Below, piece after piece: positions 51,910 through 63,424 of a stretch of DNA of 64,000 nt (its first letter is position 1; the number at the start of each line of letters is the position of its first letter). The stretch covers positions 1,761,501 to 1,825,500 of the forward strand of contig JAUTXW010000537.1 of the NCBI GenBank assembly GCA_030620095.1. The letters run 5' to 3'. The notes beneath the pieces were generated by a model that was not told the DNA's origin, made no database searches, and saw only the letters and a list, made by a program, of their open reading frames with translations. Origin of the DNA: Kuschelorhynchus macadamiae. Lineage: Eukaryota > Arthropoda > Insecta > Coleoptera > Curculionidae. A program made the position numbers and the translations under genes.

Positions 51910-52535
51910 ACTTTAACAAACATTGTTTACACATCAAATAAGTCACCAGTTTCAGCAAACTGCCGCAAGTGGCATCACAATAGTGGGCTAGGCCACGAGA
52001 TCGAAAAATAGAAAGTAATAATTGGCCGCTTAGCCTGTAGACGCTAATATATACCGAGTCGCTACGTTGTGATCTGCCTTCAGTGTTGCTTGAGTGGTTA
52101 GTACACTCGCTGTCGTCGCACAAGCTTTGTTCACGCGAAGTTTTGTCATGTTGTTTGTTGCCCCTTGAATGAAATATGAATTTTGGCTTCCACTGTACTT
52201 GTGGGAGTGAGGTGTAGTGGCGGATAATTCCACGGTCCTCTTACTAAATCAAACTCACGATGCTTAAAGTAAATACTGCAGGAAAGTGATTTTTATTAAT
52301 ATTCAGAGGACTCTGGTTTTAGATTAAATATGTTTACCTTCACAGAAATTTATTTATGCATTTTTCTAACTGTAAAATTATTTTATAAGGTAAACACGTA
52401 TGTATGTTTTAAATTTTGCGTAGTTTTACGTGCGAGATATTTGTAAGGAGAACCATATTTATTTACGTCTTCATTCAGCGTGTTTTAGGATATAAATCGT
52501 GTTTTTCGCTCGCAATATCTTTTTTGTGTATAGTT
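51910..52535. other. No recognised gene; weak second A-box-like site
   Basis: The plus strand at about 52083-52110 (gttgcttgagtggttagtac) resembles a Pol III A box, but no B box follows clearly. The overlapping open frames at 51890-52233 are not convincing. Confidence 0.3.
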
Positions 52536-52537
52536 TT

Positions 52538-53800
52538 TACTTCCCTCTTAAAAGAGAAATATTGTAATCGTGAAAACATTACCCTCCGCGATTTTTTCAG
52601 GTCTTTATGTTTGAAAGTCCCTAGATGTTTTCTCAATTCTGTTGGTCTTGACTGTCTGTCGGTCACTCTCTTTGCGGCATAGCTAAAAAAGTACTTATCC
52701 GATTGACTTTAAATGGTCAAGAATTAAGGGTCATAATGGGATGAGCTGGTAACATTTTAGTCAAAATCCAACATGGCGAAACAAAATGACGACCAAATAA
52801 AATGTTATATAAAAAATATTAATAAAGAACTTCGTATCCAATTCCCCTCAAATTTTGCACAAATATCAGTACTATGTAGGAATTAATTGGTAAAATTTTG
52901 GTACGAAATCAAGATGGCGAAACCAAATTGCGGCTTAACAAAATATCTAAAAAATTCTGCCTGAAGAAACTACTTAATGGAGTGATTTCAAATTTTGTGC
53001 AATAATTGATTGTAGTATAGAGATGAACTGGTATAATTGTGAAACGAATTTGAGATGACGGAACAAAATGGCGGCGAAATAAAAATAATCGTGAAAAAAT
53101 TACCCTCTTACATATTTCATATTTTAGTGTTCTTAAATGCCAAATATTATGTTTTATCAATTCCGTTGGTCTATATGTCAGTTTGCGACATAGCTTAAAA
53201 ACCACTTACCCGACTTCAAATTTTGATTAAAAATTAACGGTCATATGGGGATGATCTGATAATATTTTGGCAAAAATCCAATATGGCGCCCTAATAAAAC
53301 GTTAAAAAAATTATTACTGACAAAACTACTAATCTACCTCAAATTTTGCAGAATTTATATGAATCCAAGAGAGAAAGACAAAATTGGGGCCTAACAAGTT
53401 ATTCGAAAAATCAGCCTGAAAAACCTACTAATTTTGTGCAAGCATTCAGTATCATATAGAGATAAACTGGTTAATTTGTGGTACGAATTCAAGATGACGA
53501 AACAAAATGGTGACCAAATGTAATGTTTAAAAAATCAACGTAAATCTTCTTATGCGATCAAAGTTTTACAGGAAAATTAAATGTAAAATAGGGATAAACT
53601 GGTACGAACGTGGCATAGGTAGAAACTTGTAAAATTTTGGTAGGGATCCAAAATGGTGGAACAAAATCGCGTCCAATAAAAAAAAATATGTGTTACTAAA
53701 TGACTATGTACCAAACTAAATTGATTCACTATTCCTAATAAAGACATAGATTCATAACGAGGGAAGTTCCAAGTAAAATAAATTTTTACCGATTTTTATT
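52538..53800 (-). mobile_element. ATGGCGG-array repeat, copy 7
   Basis: Reverse copy with both ends. B end: ttacttccctcttaaaagag, tattgtaatcgtgaaaac, ttggtcttgactgtctgtcg. An internal B-type module at 53080-53190. Modules with tcaagatggcgaaaccaaat and acaaaatggcggcgaaat. The A end at 53700-53800 (cactattcctaataaagac, ataacgagggaagttcca, ttaccgattttt). Confidence 0.8.
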
Positions 53801-54174
53801 ATATACCTCTTTCTTTTTATCTCTGATAAGAGATTTAACCACTTTGTGAACTTGATTTACTATATTTTGTTCAACGTATATTGGTACATGTGTTGAATAT
53901 AAATTTGATTTAAAGTTTACACTGTGTTATTTCATTTCAAGGCACGCAAGCTAATTAAAACTCAGACATATTAAAATTCTAAGTAGAAACAATAATCTGA
54001 ACCCCCTATAGAAAACACCCTATTGAAACGTTATAGTTATCTGTAAATCACAAGAGTGTCATCACTGATTATATCTAGTTGTGATTAAACAAATTTAATC
54101 TCAGAGCGGTTTGAAACACTTCGTATAACAACCTATATATATTCTATTATTAATTAACTACATATGTGAAATAT

Positions 54175-54315
54175 ATAAAGGAAGTATCGCAATCTGAAAT
54201 TTTTTGGAAAAATAGTGCCATTTTTTCCAAATTTGTGTGTTCCTAGAGCATGAAAACATATTTTTAGAAAAAACATTTATGATGTCTGTACGGATGTCGC
54301 TGAATGTGTGGTTGT
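54175..54315 (-). mobile_element. ATGGCGG-array repeat, copy 8 (B-end fragment)
   Basis: Diverged B end only: aaggaagtatcgcaatctg, gtgttcctagagcatgaaaa and catatttttagaa, then a remnant of the GTCTGT tract (gatgtctgtacggatgtcg). Confidence 0.45.
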
Positions 54316-54335
54316 AATTGGTGTTTTCCTAACTA

Positions 54336-54682
54336 GTGCGGAAAGTTCAATTTTCCGGCCAGTGTGCCGTTTACTGCACCACGTTTACTACTCGAAGCGG
54401 AGTGTTTAGTAAAGCACGCTAGCGTGGAAAAAATACCACCCGCACGTGGTAGGAACAACATTTTTTCTACGACCGCACTGAACTGAACAAAAATCACACA
54501 TCAAGTCACACCAGCAAGCCCTCAAAATAACTAAATAGCATGTTTCTAAAACATTTTTGATTTATGTTAATTATTATTAACAATATTTATATAAAATGTA
54601 CAGTTAGTACAAGTTTCTACTAATAAGGGTTTAACTAGGTCTAACGAAAATGCAGTTACTGGAAAGTAGGCACTTTCCGCAC
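54336..54682. repeat. ~347-bp MITE with GTGCGGAAAGT ends
   Basis: Left gtgcggaaagttcaattttc (54336) is inverted at the right as gaaagtaggcactttccgca plus c (to 54682). The interior is GC-richer than the flanks (ccgtttactgcaccacg, gcacgctagcgtgg). No coding frame. Confidence 0.7.
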
Positions 54683-54964
54683 GGTCTCAGAAAAACAAAT
54701 TTCGCACGCATGATAACTTGATGGTCTGGTCCACGATTAGATTTTGGATGTCATAGGCGGAGATCTTCGATATTTTTAGGCGTGAAATGTAAAAATTCCA
54801 ATTTTGCAAACACGCAAACTGATTTCAGTCAAATTGAAAACATTTTTTTTTATTATATATATTTTGAAAATTTCAAACGTCATTTTCTCGCGAATTAACG
54901 GAATACGAAAATTTGGTAAAGAGCCTTAATATGATGTGAAATTTAACGTCCTAATAAATTTAAA

Positions 54965-55079
54965 AATAGATGTGTAGCGGGTTGAGGACAAAAATAAAAA
55001 TCCCTTTTTCTTAATATTTAGGCTCTTTTTTAAAGAAAGGGCATTTTTATTTCTGTCCTAAACCCGCTACACGTCTATT
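54965..55079. repeat. 115-bp long hairpin (48-bp arms)
   Basis: aatagatgtgtagcgggttg (54965) pairs with the complement of the right arm ending aacccgctacacgtctatt (55079). The arms of about 48 bp differ at a handful of sites and the loop is about 20 nt. The hairpin is flanked by a direct repeat agccttaatatgatg (about 54924 and 55082). Confidence 0.9.
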
Positions 55080-55299
55080 CTTAGCCTTAATATGATGCGA
55101 TAAAGTGTAATTATCTACAGCTAAAAGAAAAACGAAGCCGTTCCCATTATAAGGGTCGCAACTCCAAGAGAAAACAAAGCAGTTGCAAAACAATTGTAGA
55201 AACTTTAAGTATAAATTTTAAAACTGCGTCTTATAATAGAATAACGTCTGGTTAAACATTTTAGCAACAATAACTTGTTTAACATTTTTTGTTATTTTA

Positions 55300-55870
55300 G
55301 AAACTACTTAGACAATTACTTAGCTGAAAAAAAAATCATTATTCTTCTAAAAGACATGCTATATCTTAGAAATAATAAAAAATTTGTCCGGAAACAATTA
55401 CTTAATTGGAAAAAATCATTATTCTGTTAAAAGACGCACCATATCACAAAAAGAATATAGCAAACATTTTGGTGCAAGCAACAAAAAAGTATTAAAATAA
55501 TTTTTTGGCTTTTAAAATTTCTAAAATTGCCCATGGTGACGTCGACTTTGTTTTGCCACTTAATTATTACAATTCACGTAATTAAAACGTTACTTTTCAC
55601 CAAATTTTGACATCCCCGTTAATTTTTGCAAAATCAACCTTTGGATTCTAAGTGTTACACCTTGTATATCTCAGTAACCAGTACATAATCAAGTTGATGC
55701 ATATAACATAAATATCTTAAAACGAGACGTATTTTGAAAAGTTGAGGCTTTAAAGTGTTAAATGCGTCGCGTCGTCTGTATTTTAGGCGTTTTACCAAAT
55801 TTTGATATCTATGTAAATTTCCGAGAAAAATGAGTTTAGAGTTCTAAACGAAACATCCTGTACAAAAAAT
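55300..55870. repeat. Short degenerate tandem repeats
   Basis: An ~83-bp unit (acaattactta ... atcattattct..taaaagac) is repeated at 55314 and 55397. A diverged pair with accaaattttga lies at about 55600 and 55795. No gene. Confidence 0.5.
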
Positions 55871-56154
55871 ACAATATTTTAAAAAACGGCCAAACACGTC
55901 AATCTTTTTTTTATAAAACCATTTTTTTTATATAAATCCATTTTTTTACGGGGTAGTCCTAAAATAATAATGAATGGAAAAAAATTAAAGGTAACACAAA
56001 AATTTTTTTGATTTTTTTACGTACCTATTTATAAAAATATTGTTTAACTATACAGAGTAGCCCTGGAGAGATGAAACAGCTGAAAATGAAAAAACGTTGA
56101 ATTTCAAAAACATTTAACTACTGCTAATTAAATTATTATTAAATTAGTAAAAAA

Positions 56155-56935
56155 TAAAGTAAATTCTATAATAAAACGGGATATTTTAGATGCTCTTTCA
56201 GTCTGTTTGGATCAAAATTATTTTGAATTTAATGGTGAATTTTATATGTCAAATGAGGGTTTAATAATGGGAAATCCTTTAAGTCGTTTGTTGGCTGAAA
56301 TATTTATGAACAATTTAGAAGAAAAAATACACGAACATCCATTAAATAAGAATTTTCTGTACTGGTGTAGGCACAATTGATTATATTATTACTTGGTTTA
56401 CAGGTACAGAATGACAATTAAATCAATTCCTAAACTTTGTAAATAATTTACAACCTAGCAGTAAGTTTGCCGCAGAAATAGAGCAAAATAAATCTAATGA
56501 CTTTCTTAATTTAACTATAACACACAAAAACGAAAAACCTGCTTTCTCTATATATCATAAGCCGTCACACACAGATGTTGTTATTCTTAATAGTTCATGT
56601 CGTGCTTATTCACAAAAAATGTCAACTTTGAACTTCTTTATTCAAAGACTTTTAAATGTATTATCACATCTTTATCACATAAAAATTATGATAAGGAGTT
56701 GAGTAAAATTAAACAGATAGCAGTTAACAACGGATACAAAGCAGATATTGTAGAGAAAATAATTGCCAACCAATCTTATAAAAAATCAATCAATTTAGTT
56801 TTTCCATTAGTTACAAACGTCAACCGCAGTACTTTTAAAACTATAACCCATATTGGCAAATTGAGTAGCAAATTTTCTATACATCTTTCTAGAAATGTGT
56901 TAACAATCAGTTTTAAGACAAACAAACAGCCCCCT
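56155..56935 (+). pseudogene. Penelope-like element reverse transcriptase fragment
   Basis: Plus-strand frames read VNSIIKRDILDALSVCLDQN, YFEFNGEFYMSNEGLIMGNP, LLAEIFMNNLEEKIHEHPLN, and then FLYWCR with IDYIITWFTGTE (about 56355-56410), where the usual YVDD catalytic box is damaged. It continues QLNQFLNFVNNLQPS, KFAAEIEQNKSNDFLNLTIT, FSIYHKPSHTDVVI, an open part ELSKIKQIAVNNGYKADIVE, and THIGKLSSKFSIHLSRNVL. The NEGLIMGNPLS.LLAEIFM block and IYHKPSHTD are typical of Penelope-like RT. The GIY-YIG domain is missing: the coding text ends abruptly in minisatellite sequence. Stops and shifts make it inactive. Confidence 0.8.
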
Positions 56936-57254
56936 AAAAATGTTTCTTTTATCTATTTGTATATAAAAACATTTTTTCAACTCTACAGGTTAGCCCTAAA
57001 AAACAGCTCCCTGAAAACAAAAAAAATATATTTCAAAAACATTTAGCTGTTGTAAAAAAACGGTGTAACAAGCCTAAATTACTTTGGATATAAAAAAATG
57101 TTTTTCCTCTATACAGAATAGCCCTAAAGACACGAGGCAGCCCTCCAAAAATCAAAAGAAACGTCAGAAAGAACGTCAATTTCTATTATTTTTTCTAGAT
57201 AAAAATATTTTTAACTATTTAGGTTAGCTCCAGGGGGATGAGATAGCTCCCTAA

Positions 57255-57590
<336 letters not shown>

Positions 57591-57999
57591 AAAACCATTT
57601 TTCCACTGTACAGGTTAACCCTACGAAAATGAAAAATTCGCTGAAAACGAAAAAAAATATATATAGTTGAAAAGAGTTTGGGTTTTTTAACAAATAATAA
57701 AACACGTCAGGTTTCCAGTATTTTCTCAATTTAAATTCATTTTTTCTCAATATACAGAGTAACTCTAATTTTTTTTTATTTTAAAGTTAAGTTGAAAAAA
57801 CGATAAAATACGTCCAATTATATTTGTGTAATTCAGAGCACACCTAGGGTATAAAATACTTCCTTAAAAATGCGAATATTTCTTTTATTTTTATCAAATT
57901 GGTGTTATTTTTTGTATAATTTTTTTTCGAACATACAGTGTGATCTAAGAGATAAAAAAGAGCTTTTAATTTCAGAAACTATTAACATTTTTTAGTTAA

Positions 58000-58840
58000 T
58001 CGCTAAAGTTGTAAATCCATCGAGTGAAAAGCAGCTAGTTTTCCATTTCCCCATCGTATTAATCTTTTAGTTTGTACATGCTATGTTATTCTAATATCTC
58101 GAGAGATGCCTGAATGCCAATTGAAATCAACAACTTTGAAGGTAAATTGCTCAATTTAAAAGAAAAGTCCGTGCTCAAGGGAAATCAGCCCTCCCTTGCC
58201 ACATCTTTTCAGTAAAGGCGAGAATATCAAATAATAATGTTTTGATTCAAAATGCATTAAGGACAAAGTGTATCGAATGTGCCTCGAATATATTTTTAAC
58301 ACGTATACGATTTGTTCTAATAAAACGGCTAAAGTGGGATTTTTATATTTTGACTGCTATTCGATTTATTAGTTACGGCTTAAGTATGAGCAAAAAGGTG
58401 GAACTATAAGATTTATGAAAGAGTAAACAAGAATGTAAGCCAACAGTGAAGAAAATATAAGTCTGTAAAATTATGATAGTTCCAAATAATTTCCTAAGAA
58501 CTTGTTTAAAGACATAGCTAGTCTTAAACTCGAACATGGCAGGCAGTGTTCTTATGTAGATAAATACTAACGATATATTCCTGCATAAACAATTTAAAAA
58601 TAAAGTTTATTTTAATGTGGTACACTCTTCCCAAAAGGTATGTTTATATTAATAATATCTAATATTTTTTTGTTTATTTGATGATGACGTTTTTTATGAA
58701 AAAAAATAACAATGTTTTTTTGTTTCGTCTAATCGAAATTTACTTTTTTGGGTAATTTTAGTATATTTTAATTACTTAGTACATTTATTAATTATTATTT
58801 CTCCATTCTTTCACATGACAAACAAACTGAAATTAAAGTT
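58000..58840. other. No recognised gene
   Basis: AT-rich; nothing recognised. Confidence 0.4.
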
Positions 58841-58849
58841 TAATTATTT

Positions 58850-59110
58850 CTAGCGTCATGTGACAATTTCTGTATATGGCCGAGAACGAACCTTCCCGAA
58901 ACAAGACTCGCTCTCTCTCCATGAAAACTCGCCTCGCAACACATGCGAGAGTGCAATTAAAACCTCTTTTAAGCCAGTATATGAACGCCGTTATTCTATA
59001 TAACACCCTCTGCAAACATAAACATAGAGTGCTCCGAAAGTGCGAGGGAAGTGATTAAATCCATTGGAAGGAAATTTAAGAAATCCAGAAGCAATCATAA
59101 GGTAGGCCAT
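58850..59110 (+). other. GC-richer patch with a 60-codon open frame, unrecognised
   Basis: Less AT-rich than the surroundings. An open frame at 58876-59058 (MAENEPSRNKTRSLSMKTRL ...) overlaps one of 60 codons on the other strand. A donor-like cataag|gtaggc lies at about 59098. It might be a leader exon or a transposon end. No homology recognised. Confidence 0.2.
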
Positions 59111-59119
59111 TTTGTTTAG

Positions 59120-59990
59120 AAGTTGTCACATTCCATTTTCCGTTATAATAATTTAAATTTAAATTGAATTTGAATTCCTTTGAAATACATTCCACGCCTT
59201 TTAACGCACATTTTTTCTAATATATAAGAAGCATAAAATTTTTCTCTTCGTTACCCACCAAACTATAATTCCGCTAGTAAATTTTTTTGTTTATACATGA
59301 TTTACATTTCTTAATTTGTTCGTCTAAACAAAAAGTGTGTCATTTTAGCCTGATGATGGTAGGAAAAATCTGCCGGAACATAGGAAATTAAAAAAAATTC
59401 ATGATATTTGGTCTATTTTTGAAACCTTCAACCCTTTAAAATTAAAAAAAAACGAGAACTAGACAATTACTTAACTGTTAGTCTTAAGATTCGTGATTTT
59501 TCTAAATATACATTTTTAAAATTAAATTAAATTATTAATTAAATCCCATTAAATTTTATATTAAGTAATATATATTATACATTTAATGAGAGGCAATTTG
59601 CCTTTTTATGCCAGGCGGCAAAAACACTAGAGCGGATAATTGACATAACACGACGACCTGTGATGTCACGGATCCAAATACAAGGTAAACTGTTACTGCA
59701 AAGTGTCACTCGTCATAGACTGAGATAAAGCCTGAGGGTACATAAGAAGCTGCGACAGACGTGGAAATCCAAAAACATATTATTTGGTAGTTTTCGTATG
59801 ATTACGCGTGACTCACCAATAAGACTGGATTATTTTAATTTTTGTTTGGATTCTGCTAAATGTGACTTTACTTCATAATTGCACCCGGGGCAGTTAGTGT
59901 TTGCGAAAACGATGATAATTCTGGAGATTTAATAGACTTTCTTATCCTGATTGAAAGCTGTTTTTCTGGGTTGGAAAACTAATTAAAAAT
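59120..59990. other. No recognised gene
   Basis: 59340-59395 carries a cctgatgatggtagg...ctgccggaac motif (see findings). 59590-59780 is a GC-richer patch without a recognised protein. Confidence 0.35.
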
Positions 59991-59999
59991 TAAAAAATC

Positions 60000-61815
60000 G
60001 GGAAATTTGCTTTACCCGGAACTTCCCACGTTATGATGGTTTCCATTTGTTAGGAATAGTGAAGTGTGAGCCGATTAAGTTCAGTACATAGTCACAGTAC
60101 ATATGTGTAACATGTACTGTCTTTTCAAGCATTTTTATTAGTCGCCACTTTGTTCCAACATTTTGGATTCCTACAAATATTTTACCAGTTTCTTTCTACC
60201 TTTGCCACACTTGAATTTTAAGCATAATTTAAAATGCATCCAATAAGTAATTCTTACATTGAGACATACCGCAATTTTGTACAAAAATTGAAATTAATTT
60301 AATAAATAGTATTTTCAGGCTGATTTTTAAAATATTTTATTAGGCCGCTATTTTATTTTACTATCTTGGATTCATATCAAAATGTCACCAGTTCATTCTT
60401 ACGTAAAACTTGATTTTTGTGCAAAATTTGAAATAAATTGTATAATTAGTTTTTTAGCAATAATTTGTTTTAACGTTGTTCCGCCATTTTGGAATTTTAC
60501 CAAATATTACCAGGACATCCCCATATAACTTTAATTTTTGACTAAAGTTGGATGTCAATCTGGTAAGTAGACAGACAGATAGACCGACAGACGGACCGAC
60601 GGAATTGATACAACATATGTTTTGGAATCTAGGAACGCTAAAACGTGAAGAAATGTAAAATCTGTGAGAGTGATTTTATTAACAATTACAGACATTTTAT
60701 TTGGCTGCCATCTTGAATTAGTAACACAGGTATCCCCATATGACCTTTAATTTTTTATCTAATAATTTGAAGTCGATCGGATAAGTAGTTTTTAAGCTAT
60801 GCGGAACAGAAAAAAACATATTTTTTGGCATCTAGGCACGCTAAAACGTGAAGGTATCTAAAACCTGAAAGGGTGATTTTTTTCACGATTACAAACATTT
60901 TATTTTGTTCAGCCGTCTTGCATTATTATCACAATTTTACTAGTTGACTCCTATATCATAATTAGTTATGGCACACAATTTGAAATCAAACCATTAAGTA
61001 GTTTTTCAGACCAAATTTTTAAATATTTTATTAAGCCGCCATTTTGTTCCGCCATCTTGGATTCGTACCAAAATTTTACCAATTGATTCCAACATAATTG
61101 ATGTTTATGCGAAATTTGAAATAACTTGGATAAGTAGTTTATCATAATAATTTTTTTCACTAGGTCGCCATTGGATTTCTGCATAAATTTTACCAGGTCA
61201 TCCGCATATAACCCTTAATTTTTTATCAAAATTTGAAGTAGTCTTTAAGGATTGCCGCGAACTAATAGACAGACCGACAGACGGACCGACGGAATTGATA
61301 AAATATATTTCTTACCATCTAGGGACGCTCAATCTGTGAAGATATGTAAAACCTGAGAGGGTGATTTTTTCACGGTTACAAGCATTTTATTTGGCCCCTA
61401 TTTTGATCGGCCATCTTGAATAAGCAGTTTTTTCAGGCTGAATTTTTAAATATTTTATTATACGCCATCTTGGATTTGTACCAAAATGTTACCCGTTGAT
61501 TCGAACATATAACTTGAGGTTTGTGAAAAATTTGAGATAAATTGGATAAGTAGTTTTTTAGTAATATTTTTTTTAACATTTCACTAGGCCGCCATTTTGT
61601 TTTGCCATATTGGATTTTTACCAAAATGTTACCAAAATTTGAAATCAATCGCGTAAATAGTTTTTTAGCTATGTCGCGAACAGACCGACAGACAGATCGA
61701 CGGAAATAAGAAAACATGTTTTTCACCACCTAGGGACCCTGAAACGTAAAAATCTAAAAAAACCTGGGAGGTTGATTTATTCACGATTACAATACTTTCC
61801 TTTTACGAGGGAAGG
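60000..61815 (+). mobile_element. ATGGCGG-array repeat, copy 9 (longest)
   Basis: Forward copy with both ends and three B-type modules. The A end is ggaaatttgctttacccgg and aacttcccacgttatg (60003-60040), then tgttaggaatagtgaagtgt. GACA/GACC tracts lie at about 60572-60602, 61268-61291 and 61681-61703. Repeated gccgccattttgttccgcca and atcttggattcgtacc modules. The B end is gattacaatactttcctttt then acgagggaagg (61787-61815). The copy shows that the B module can be repeated inside one element. Confidence 0.8.
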
Positions 61816-61819
61816 AAAC

Positions 61820-62800
61820 AAGATAATGTGGCCCACTCTACTAATGGAAAAAATGGAAAAGTGACAAGTTTGTGTGGCCTACCAAATATAAAAAGCCACG
61901 GTACGCCACTTCTGTTTTCAGTCTACGTTATATAAGGCTGCCAAAAGAAAATAAGACAGAGGTGTTTTCTGGAACAAGGTAAATTAAAAAAAATGATAAG
62001 ACCCGTCAATTTTATTGTCGAGGGGTAAACTTTGTAACATGTTCAACCTTTTACCTGTAACACCCTATTTGGGTGAAGTTAACCCCCAAAATCTTAAACG
62101 TAAGGCGGTGGTCGAGTTGTACCTTTTTTAAAAGGTATTTCAATGAAGATAATTATCGAGAAAATAAATTTTAAAAGTAAAATAATCACTTAAGCACATT
62201 TATTGTTCGTTAATCAAAATAATGAAAACAGCAACTCTGCAACTCACTAAATCCCAAATATTGTTGAGTGATTTTATTACTAGACAAAATTTCATAAAGA
62301 ATACACAGCCGTTTTGCACAGAAAAAAACGCTTTTTCCCTTATTCCTATTAGAGGTAATTTATAAATCGCAAAAAAGTATTTGCAGTTTTAAATTCAGTA
62401 CGTTTTCATTATAGTGCCTAGTTTAAACTTTTATTGGATCTGTGTTTAAATTTAATAATGATTTACACGATTTCAGAGCGGGTAGAAACCATTGCTCTTT
62501 TTAATAAATAATTTGCACACAGGACAGCTGAAGTATTTAATTAGTAACAGGAGAATAAGAGCATCGAAAATAAGTCTTGGAACAAACCAAGCTACTGAAG
62601 TGGTGGTTTTAGGACACGTTGCACTAGTTCGCACGTTGAGTACGAGAAGCTTGACTGCTCTAAGTGATGTTCAGCTGTCCAGTGTTCAAAACGTTAAAAA
62701 AACATAAATTTCATCAGTTTAATTTGGTACAAGAACATAAGGAAGGAGATTTTGACCGCCGCGCGCCCTCTGCTGTTTTGCGAAATTATAAATGAGAGAG
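61820..62800. other. No recognised gene
   Basis: Mostly AT-rich. The 71-codon open frame at 62492-62707 has no recognisable domain. Confidence 0.35.
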
Positions 62801-62804
62801 CAAT

Positions 62805-62990
62805 GCAAAACCCCAGTTTCCTTTTTAATATTCGCTTTTCCGATGAACCCTCTTTTTTTCTAAACGGTACGGTCAATCGCCACAACTGCCGCAATTAGTA
62901 CGATAAAATAAACTGATATTTTTGGATTAATTTGAATGAGGAAAAAAGACGTCATTGATCCAGTTTTAACTGCAGCTATTCAAAAGTTTG
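62805..62990 (+). pseudogene. Mariner-superfamily transposase fragment
   Basis: Reads FNIRFSDEPSFFLNGTVNRH then NCRN (about 62823-62895), the FSDE..F.LNG.VNR.N.R block that contains the first catalytic Asp, then decays. A later AAIQKFDDYIEYIPHV (about 62972-63019) may be its C-terminal end. A short fossil. Confidence 0.5.
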
Positions 62991-63424
62991 ATGATTATAT
63001 TGAATATATCCCACATGTATAAACATTCCCATAAGAGACGCACAATTTTCGCAGAATTACAGCGATAAGTCTACACTTCTAGCCAGCTTTACAGCGGTAA
63101 TTTCACAGTAGTAGGGATTATACTGACAATCCCATAGAAGCTTTTAAAAATGATTATAAGACCATAGCAGATTTCCAGGAAAAAATACTTATAGAACATG
63201 AAGTATTATTTTTTTTAAATGAACTACCCTACTACTGACTCATGTTTCCTCATATTATAGGTTTAATAAATTCAAATACATTCTTATTCTAGAATTAAAA
63301 TTAATCAATGTCAGTGTCAAATTATTTTTATCAACAATAATATCTACCAGCCACCAGTTCCTTAAGTCATTAATTAGTGAGTGTGCTAGCCTTTAAAGAT
63401 ATTATATTTCAATATACATATACC

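Noticed and set aside
52083..52150. Possible tRNA on the plus strand
   Set aside because: An A-box-like stretch only; no B box and no cloverleaf could be drawn.
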